A stretch of 64,000 nucleotides of DNA from Annona cherimola (Eukaryota; Streptophyta; Magnoliopsida; Magnoliales; Annonaceae), in the NCBI GenBank assembly GCA_030490835.1, contig CM059975.1:56597174-56661173 (forward strand), given 5' to 3'. The translations under genes were made by a program, and so were the position numbers. Below are positions 56,101 to 64,000 of this stretch, one piece after another; position 1 is the stretch's first letter; each line of letters begins with the position of its first letter. The notes beneath the pieces are model-generated. The model was not told the origin of the DNA, did no database searches, and saw nothing but the letters and a program-made list of their open reading frames with translations.

Positions 56101-57864
56101 CTAGACTTAAATCATTCAAACTCAAATATATACTTACTTGGATTGAGTAGCACTTAAATACAACTTCTTCAGCTAATTTCCTTGGCTTATTTCCTCCTTT
56201 TCTTTTCCTTTTTCTTCCCTTGTTCTTGGCTTCAAACTTGTTGGGAGAGAAGGACGTGCACTGCTGGAAAGGGCTAAGCTCCTTGAATTTTTTTCTATCT
56301 TTTAAATACATGTGCATATGGACGTTCACTTGAGAAGTAGTTGGAGTTTCCAGCTTGTGGACCCCACTTGCCACATCATTTTAGGATTATTCTAATGCAT
56401 ATTTATCTCCTTAGCTGACATGGAAAATTATGGTCCATTTAAATTACATTTTTCTTAAATAAAAATTTAGTAATTATCCATACCATTAACTGATCTCAAA
56501 TCTGTCCATTGATCACGTCCATTTCCAATAGCTGCTTTTCCATTTTTTCAATGAATTTGCAGCTTTTTTAATGCGTATTTATATCCCTAATATGTAGGCT
56601 AATTAGGCATGCATTTATCATTTTTAGAAAATTTAAAAAAATCAGATTTCTAGCTGTTTGGACGGCCACATTTCAGCTCCATTTTGCTGTCCATGTACAC
56701 GTCCCTATTCCAGCTGCCTTTTTAAATTATTTTTCCACCATTTTGTAGCTTTAAATTAATGTCCATTTAATTGCCTAGTAATTAGCCTACTTAGGGTCAA
56801 TTTAGGATAATTAAAAAAATCACAAAAATCCCCAAAGGCTGCCATACCGTCCACATCTCCTTCATCCACCCTTGTTGTCCATTTCTTGATCTCCTCTCAA
56901 CGGTCCAGATCTGAGTCTTTTAACCACGAATTTTTACTCTAATTTAATGCACATTTATCCTCATTAACTCACAGATGACTTTGGGCATATATTTTATTAA
57001 AAAATATTTCACAAAATCCAATTTAATGGACTGTTTGGACGTCCATACCTGCCACATAAGCTATGCTCCTTTAAGCTACTTAATTCAGCATTTATTTATG
57101 AGATAATTGCAGGAATTTTTCCATTTTTAGTAATTAATAAAATACCCTACAATTTACATCCTTTTGACACTTCAATTTTGTCTTTATTCATTTGATTATT
57201 TTACTCATTTTTAACATAAATGCTAATCACTTTTTGGAATAAAAAGTCAAAAATGTTAATCCCAATTTCGTACAGGCCTAATTCCATCATCATTTGCATG
57301 ATCCAATCCATTCATAACCTTGATCTCATAATTTTAACCGTCCATTTCAAATTTCATCTCAATTCGATCTTTCTAACTCAAGTTATAATTGTTTTAAAGT
57401 TTGGACGGTGATGATCAATTATCATCAAAATTTTCAAAATCTAATTTTTCTATTTGATTAAGCACAAAATTATATGCTTCCTTCTCAATTTTCATCTTAA
57501 TCCGCCCTAAGGCCATCAAGTTATGAATTTTCTAATATTTTCCAACTTGGCTCTATAATTAGCCTCCTAATCTCCATTAATCACATTATAGAGTTTAACA
57601 AATTTTTCATGGCACACTAATGTTTATCCATCCTCATTATGTTACTTCAATCATATTAATCCACATTGACTTAAATTGATAAATTTAAACAACATTCATA
57701 ACCACTGACCTAATTGCAACAAGTCATAAAAATTGCAAATAATTCATTTATAAATTAATCAATCATACAAAAATCATTCAAATGCATATACATGATTCCT
57801 ACTTAGGTCAGGGTTTCACAGGGTTAGTCGGGTTCGGGTTGAAACTAACCCTTTAACACTCCTA
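53192..57864. mobile_element. hAT-like non-autonomous element (~566 bp net) with a solo LTR inside
   Basis: Ends TTGGAATGTAAATTGG and complement TAGGAGTGTTAAAGGG match at 12 of 16 positions. An exact 8-bp duplication TAAGTAGT flanks it (53184-53191 and 57865-57872). Subterminal regions are full of GGGTTCGGGTT/GGGTTGACTCGGGTT motifs in inverse orientation, as in a widespread plant MITE type. The LTR 53719-57820 is inserted within. Confidence 0.75.
53719..57820. mobile_element. solo LTR, complete (copy C, 4102 bp)
   Basis: TGTGACGCCCCAGCCTGAGC...GGTCAGGGTTTCACA, flanked by a perfect GGGTT duplication (53714-53718 and 57821-57825). No PBS, PPT or ORF with retroelement motifs between the ends; the ORFs listed for this region are short and carry no recognised motif. 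It serves as the reference for copies A, B, D and E. Transcription direction cannot be read from it; copies A-D share one orientation and E is inverted. Confidence 0.88.
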
Positions 57865-57959
57865 TAAGTAGTTAAAATAAGTGTGTATAAGTTTAAGAAG
57901 TCCAAAGTTTTAACTTGAACTGACATAGTAGCATTGTTATCCTTTCCACATCAGTCAGT

Positions 57960-59068
57960 TACATGGTTAGAAGGTAGGTAGCCTAATAAGAAATGACAAT
58001 TTACAACTATACCTATATAGTGTTATCATAAACGTAAATATACCTACATAGTTTCAAAAATTATAAATAACTCATATATAGTTTAACTATAATTGTAATT
58101 ACACGCATGTTTTTATGACACCATTACTATACCGTCACAATGTGGGTCTATTTGCAAAGATATGCAACCATATAAGCATATTTGCAAAAATTAAATATAT
58201 CCATTTACTTTCTAAAATTGCAAATATACTCACATAGTCTATGCATCTTACTAATATATCCGTATTGTCATGGTTAGTAAACAATGGGTATATATTTCCA
58301 ATTATGGTCAAATTATGTGGTGATTATTTACAATTTTGAAATTATGTGGGTGTGTTTGCAATTATGATTAAATTATATAAGTACATTTGCAAATTATCCA
58401 AAAGGTTAGTATCCCCCAATGCATGCTCGAATATATTCTATTTTGCAATGTGTGATGAAATGTGGGTGTGGATTCCCCAAGCCGACGCTTGGTTGTGGGA
58501 GAATTTTTTTCAAAATGGACCTTGTAATTTGCTTAAATGGAAATTAAGCTTTACAATAATTGAATCTTTTATGTTTTCAAAATGTTGCAAAGTAAATTCT
58601 AACGTTATATAATTTTTTTAGCAAGATTAATATTTTAAAGTTTTGACATTAAATGTTTAAAGTTTATATAATAAATTATTGGGTGATTTGCAAATACACT
58701 CAACATAGTTTGGCCATAATTGTAAATATACCCATATAATTTTAAAAATTGTAAATAATCCCTCATAATTTGACAATAATTGCAAATATATTCACACTGT
58801 TATAGCGTTATTACTGCACTATTATAGCATATATTTTTATAAAGATATGCAAATTACGTAAATATATTTGCAATTTCAAAATTTAAGTATATTTAGTTTT
58901 TGTAAATATACTTATGTAGTTTTCTTATTTTTGCAAATATATTCATGCCATGATGATGCAATAATTGCATCATAACTGCATGAGTATATTTATAATTATG
59001 GTCAAACTACGTGAGAGTTATTTGTAATTTTAATATTATGTGGGTATATTTGCAATTAATGTCAAACT
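57960..59068. repeat. two degenerate hairpin units of a 40-50-bp motif
   Basis: A motif like TGCAAATATACCCACATAGT, TTGACCATAATTGCAAATA recurs many times. In 57980-58200 it runs forward and in 58200-58390 as the complement; the pattern repeats at 58675-58870 (forward) and 58900-59067 (complement). The second unit is cut at 59068 by the sirevirus LTR. Non-coding. Confidence 0.6.
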
Positions 59069-59986
59069 TGTTGGTCCCGAGTTTATGGCAAAACCCAAGA
59101 GGGGAGGGGTGAATTGGGTTCTTAAAAATTCTTTGTGTAATTAGAAACTTAGCCCCTTATAAATTTAAGCTCCTTGATGAAACGTCCAACAAGTTAGAAT
59201 GAGAGGGTGCAGTTAAAATATAAAATACAAACAATCAAACCACGTAAAAAGACAGCAATATATAGTGGTTCGGGCAACCTTCCTTACTCCACTCTTCCAA
59301 GCACACACTCGTTGTGTCTTGGGTTCCACTATCGTATAATCAATACAGTTCAAAGCACCTGCTCTTTTCTAAATTCTAGCTCTATGAGGCATATACAATC
59401 TCAGCACAAATAGGTGATGAGTTCCACTCAAATCATATGCTACTTTACCTTCATTTGGTTTCAATCTCCAATACTAAACCAAGTGAGAAAAACATATAAT
59501 CAAAAATAAACAAGAATTCTACACGTTATAGATGTGTAGGCAGATTCAAGTGCAAATAAGAACTTGTAGAAGCAGTTGAGGATGAGATAGTTCAGCTTTC
59601 AGCAATTAAATGCAACGTTCTTCTTGAAAAACTTCTTGTAGATCTCTTAAATGTTAGAGGAAGTGGAAGGTGAGCTCAATCAATATTTTTCCAACCCCTT
59701 TTTGCTTCTTTAATGGCTATTTAGATCTTTTGCTTCTTCAATGGCTATGATCTTAGGAGTCCACGACTTAGGTAGTGCCCTTAGAATCTTCATAACCTGC
59801 TCAGATTCAGAAATAGCTTTCTCGAGACCTTTTAGTGCATTAGTAATCTTTGAAAATCTAGCAAACATCTCAGAAATATTTTTGGTCTCAAGCATTTTAA
59901 AGCTTTCTAGCTCTCCGATCAAGATATTTATTCTCGTCCCTTGGACTTGAGAAGTTCCCTCATAGATAGATGTTAGTGTATCCCAT
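59069..59986 (-). mobile_element. rearranged sirevirus fragment (SIRE copy 3)
   Basis: 59069 to about 59705 is the start of a sirevirus LTR in the same sense as copies 1 and 2 (TGTTGGTCCCGAG, TAGTGGTTCGGGCAACC). It then passes directly into a gag fragment (59922-59710, [20 protein letters not shown]..., ...ESWTPK-like, AIEEAKDLN), so the LTR remainder, PPT, pol and most of gag are deleted. GCTTCTTTAATGGCTAT and GCTTCTTCAATGGCTAT occur as near-repeats at the junction. The gag fragment is interrupted at 59986 by LTR copy D. Confidence 0.85.
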
Positions 59987-62900
59987 GGTGGCGCTCCAGC
60001 CCGAGCGTCACAACTTTAGCCTTACTCCGAGACCGTTATTGATTGGTAAACGTGATCAGGATTGTTGCCTTGTCACACACGCGGGCTTTATTGGATATTT
60101 ATCCACTTAAACCTAACTCCTTAGGAGTTTATATCATTTCATACATCGAAATTTCTATCAAATGCCTTTTTAGGTCATTATATCAATTTAGAATACACAT
60201 ATGATATCATAAAATCCATACTTAGTCGTAACATGATAACTCATACCTTAACATTTGATCATAAATTTTTTTTTCACCATCTATAGTCATAAAACATAAC
60301 ATAATTCTTATACAACATTAAACCATAATTTAATGTCATCATACAACCATTCACTCTATAATTTCATACACAGGTAACTCATAGAAATGCATTTATCCTT
60401 GAATCTCCACCGTGCTCCTTGCATGGTGCTTCCTTTTACCTGTCTTTAGGATTTGGAAAACAAAATCGTGAGTCAAAACTCAATAAGCAAACTATAGGGT
60501 TTTCAGGTAATTCATTTTCATTTAAAAAACTTGGAAAGCAATATTATACCCACTCGAGGGTATATTATGAAAACGTACTTCTTACACCATCTAGGGTATA
60601 CAATAAACAATGCAATGCATTATTTTAAAATATGACATCTTTGGATAGAAGTTATCTAGGCAACTATCTATCTTCATCCTCTCTCCCAATCCAGGGAGGC
60701 GCCGCCGGCCCGAGGCCTATCTTAACGACTTGGCCGCAACAAAGGGGGACAATCGGTCCGCTTACACCTTTGAGGTGAACCTCATGCTTTGTGTACTTGA
60801 TTCCTTTCATAAACATGATCCTTGACATGCTAGCATGATTTTTCATTCATAAATTCATGTTTCATCATTTGTCATAAATACTTCAGAAACAGTGGACAAT
60901 TCATTTATCATATCGAAATATCATTTCAATACACATTTATATAAAGGAATGACCATCCTTAAACATCTTAGAAAGAATTTAAAATCAATCATTTACTAAA
61001 CCATTCAAACAGTTAGAACATCATTGATAAACATTTGATCTCATTTTGATAAAACAAAAGCATTTAGAAAATTTGCTTGCTTACCTCGTTACCTTAGCTT
61101 TCCATGTCACTTTTCTCTTTGCCTTTGCCTATACATAAAAATAGCATTGCATTCATAACAAATTCATTTGCTTGGATTCATGTAGTTTTCCAATCCCATA
61201 ATCCATTTCACACATAACCAACTTGAATTTCAAGTCAGACATACATACATAACATTCACTTGTGCATCATATCATCCATTCCATATTTCATTTTAAACTC
61301 ATATTTAGGGTAAACACATAATAATCATTCATTAATCAACATGTGAGGATTTACATCTCCCATTTATCATTTTTCATCTATTTTCCATTTTTCCTACATC
61401 AATGCTCATTTTAAGCATAGAATTGACATCTTAGGCTTCATAAATGAATCTCAAAATTTGAGATAATAAAAAATCATCCATACAGAAATATACTTATGCA
61501 TTTCATTACATATTAATGCATTTTTTGTATTTTAGCCATTTCATATAAGTCATATATCATTTATTCACACATATCCATCTACATACATTCAACTCACAAT
61601 ACATATCCTATGTGTTTCTTAAAATTTCTTAACACAGAAACTTACATCCAATTTCTGTTGGAAACAATTGATAAAATCAAATACAAAATATCCCAAGCAT
61701 GTGTTTTGATGACTAACAACACAATTTGAGTAAGTTTTAGCTACTAATGTGGTTTGTGTTTTGTTTAAGGATATAAAAATAAAAAATATGAAGTATGGCA
61801 GGTCAAGTCGATCTCCAAGTCGACTCAGACATCGACTTAGGCCAAGTCGATCCCCAAGTCGACTCCAGCAGCGACTTCAAGTGCCGATTTTTGTCCAGCG
61901 TTGAAATTGGGAACCAAGAGGTACCGAAGTCACAGATGAAGTCGACTCCACATGCGACTTGGGTGAAGTCGCAGGCCAAGTCGACTCCAGCATCGACTTC
62001 AGTTAGACAGGGAAAGATTTTAGAAGTCAAGTCGAAGGCTAAGTCGACTTAGGGTCAGACTCGAGTTAAGTTGAAGACCAAGTCGACTTAAATATTCGAC
62101 TTAGAACATATGAAGATTAATCCAACTCCAAAGCAAGCAAGATGCATGAATTCATCAATTTAAATCATAATATATATATTGGATCTGTTCATGCATACCA
62201 AGATTCAAGTTTCCAAAATTCCTAGACATGAAGCTAAAAGATTTTTTCTGCAAAGTGAATATACTAAACTCCAAATAATGCAAATCTAAGAAGTAACACT
62301 TATGCCGAAGAAGTTAAGCAAGCAAAGGACATTTCAAGGAAGTTTAAGCTCACTTGGCAAGTTAACAAGGTCAAGTCGCAAACGAAGTCGACTCCGGCAT
62401 CGACTTGGGTCAAGTCCCAGACCAAGTCGACCCAGAAGACAGACTTGGAAGCTGAAGCAATCCGAAATCGCACTCGAAGTCGACTCCATATGTGACTTGG
62501 GTCAAGTCCAAGGCCAAGTTGACCCAAGGATCAACTTGAACAAGTGGAGCACAGCAGAAGTCGCACCCGAAGTCGACTCCAACATGCGACTTGGGCGAAG
62601 TCGCACACGAAGTCGACTCCACCTGCACTTGGAAGAATAACGTTCGAATTTTTGAACGTTAGAACATTTATTACGCGCCAACCAACTCTAAAATGTTCAA
62701 AATTCTCCCTCCTCTATATATAAACACTCAAGCAAACATAAAAACACACAAGATAGAGCTGAAAAAGAGGAAAGAAGTGCTACTAAGAGTTTTAATCCAC
62801 TTTTCTCTAAAATTGAGTGATCTATACACTTTCAAAAGAAGAAAAAGCTTCAAAGTTGCTGTTTGCTTCAACGCAAAATGATTCGTTGCTTCTACAAATT

Positions 62901-63737
62901 CTTCCTTGAGCTGAAACTTGCCACATAAATCTGTAAAGTGTAGATTTCTTTTATTTCATCTCTTTATTTGGTTTTTGGTGCTTGGTTTGATTTTGGTGTT
63001 TCAAACCAAGCTATAGTAAAGTAGCATTATGATTGGAGTAGAACTCGTCACCTACTTGTGTTATTTGTTGTATACGCCCCCTAGAGCTAGAATCTAGAAG
63101 AGAGCAGAGGCTCTAGTTGTATATGCCCCCTAGAGCTAGAATCTAGAAGAGAGCGGAGGCTCTAGTTGTATTCGCGGAATACATAGTAGAACCCAAGTCA
63201 CAAGAAAGTATGAGCTTGGAAGAGTGGAGTAGGGAAGGTTGCCCGAACCACTATAAATCTTGTCTATTGCTTTTCATTTCAGCTTTCATTATCTTACTGC
63301 TTTCCATTTGGCTCATGAAAGGGAATTAAACTAAACCGGGGTAAAGCTTCTAATTCAAGTTTTAAAATTTTAAAATACCCAATTCACCCCTCCCCTCTTG
63401 GGTAATTTCCATCAACTCGGGACCAACAATTTCAACATGATTAAACCCCTTAATTAACATATAATTTAGGGTCTAAATTCGGAATTTTAATACATTTATC
63501 ATTGGGTTCCAAAATAGCCATGTTAGGACCTGTTTTTCATCCTTTCAATGCCTCTTTCAATACTTAAATCTTAACATATTTTTAAACCAAAATTTTCATC
63601 AACTAAACATGCTTTTCTTAACCCAAATTTAAGGTATTATCACGTATTCAAAATCTATAATTTAGTTGCTTCCAAAACAGGAACATCTCAAGCATGTAGG
63701 GTATCCCTTTTACCCCGTTTTGATGTGTCCATACATA
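59987..63737. mobile_element. LTR copy D of the 4.1 kb family, twice interrupted
   Basis: Begins with a mutated end (GGTGGCGCTCCAGCCCGAGC for TGTGGCGCC...), after CCCAT of the gag fragment. Matches copies B and C across 59987-61655 and 63434-63737. A sirevirus solo LTR lies at 61656-63428, and an inverted copy of its own family starts at 63738. The right end is outside the window. Confidence 0.8.
61656..63428 (+). mobile_element. sirevirus solo LTR, plus orientation
   Basis: 1773 bp, TGTTGGAAACAA...GGGACCAACA, perfect duplication ATTTC (61651-61655 and 63429-63433). It is the reverse orientation of the other sirevirus LTRs: GTCGAC array first (61801-62640, 11 GTCGAC), TATA box TATATATAAA at 62715-62724, then the R/U5 side with two tandem GAGCTAGAATCTAGAAGAGA units (about 63080-63160). 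No PBS or coding sequence follows, so it is solo. Confidence 0.92.
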
Positions 63738-64000
63738 TGTGATACCCAGACCCAAGTAGGACTCATATGAAGGAATTTGGCATGTAATTATGATACATGT
63801 ATGCCTTGAATGAATTTTGGATGATTTTATGATTTAACGATATTTTGCAATTATGGTTTCGATTAAAAACGGTGATTAAAATTAATCGCCTGAGCCCAAA
63901 GTGAGTCAGCATGACTAAAGTGGCTTAATAAGGATTGAGAGATGCTAATGTATCATGAATAATTATTTTAATTATCATGATTTGATTAATGAAAATTAGA
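63738..64000. mobile_element. LTR copy E, inverted, runs off the window
   Basis: TGTGATACCCAGACCCAAGT, AGGACTCATAT onward matches the reverse complement of the right end of copy B (41814 downward), for example GGCTTAATRAGGATT and CATGAATA.TTATTTTAATT. It is inserted in copy D, in the opposite orientation, after ACATA (expected target). Only the first 263 bp are visible. Confidence 0.8.

Overview
The window is plant nuclear DNA, most likely from a eudicot with a repeat-rich genome (species not identifiable). It is AT-rich, and almost all of it consists of transposable elements nested in one another. One ordinary host gene is recognisable: a SERF/4F5-type small basic protein at 50.4-52.3 kb on the minus strand. 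Its three exons can be joined exactly, and the first intron looks like a minor-spliceosome (U12) AT-AC intron.

Left part (1-16.2 kb). The right end of a ~4.1 kb LTR (1-588) is followed by two copies of a small inverted-repeat element and an old LINE remnant. The LINE is split by a hAT-type non-autonomous element (3253-4388) and a second MITE (4397-15742). That MITE carries a complete, apparently young Copia element of the sirevirus (SIRE/Maximus) type on the minus strand (4520-15410, TSD ATAAC). It has two 1757-bp LTRs with only about four differences, an initiator-Met tRNA PBS, intact gag and pol, and a third ORF after pol.

16.6-21.4 kb is a ~4.9 kb tandem array of about 23 units of ~170-245 bp. 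Each unit joins a conserved core, usually holding the perfect CArG palindrome CCTTATAAGG, to a variable block of 10-bp CATCTAACRR repeats.

22.2-41.8 kb is a three-level nest with perfect 5-bp target duplications at every level: a solo LTR (TAGTA), inside it a pol-less Gypsy-like element with a tRNA-Asp-type PBS (CTTTC), and inside that a second, decayed sirevirus (GTCAC). 41.8-44.3 kb is unassigned. 44.3-48.8 kb is a decayed LINE on the minus strand with a Tourist-like MITE inserted in it. 49-50.1 kb holds further MITE copies.

Right part (52.5-64 kb). A hAT-like element (TSD TAAGTAGT) contains a 4.1 kb solo LTR (TSD GGGTT). Degenerate hairpin repeats follow, then a rearranged sirevirus fragment, then another copy of the 4.1 kb LTR interrupted by a sirevirus solo LTR (TSD ATTTC) and by an inverted LTR copy that runs off the window.

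The points most worth a second look are the CArG-box satellite, the AT-AC intron, the GTCGAC palindrome arrays in the sirevirus LTRs that continue into coding sequence, the +1 gag/pol arrangement conserved in two copies, and a similar accessory-ORF domain in both a Copia and a Gypsy-like element. Percentages and counts were made by eye, without alignment software.
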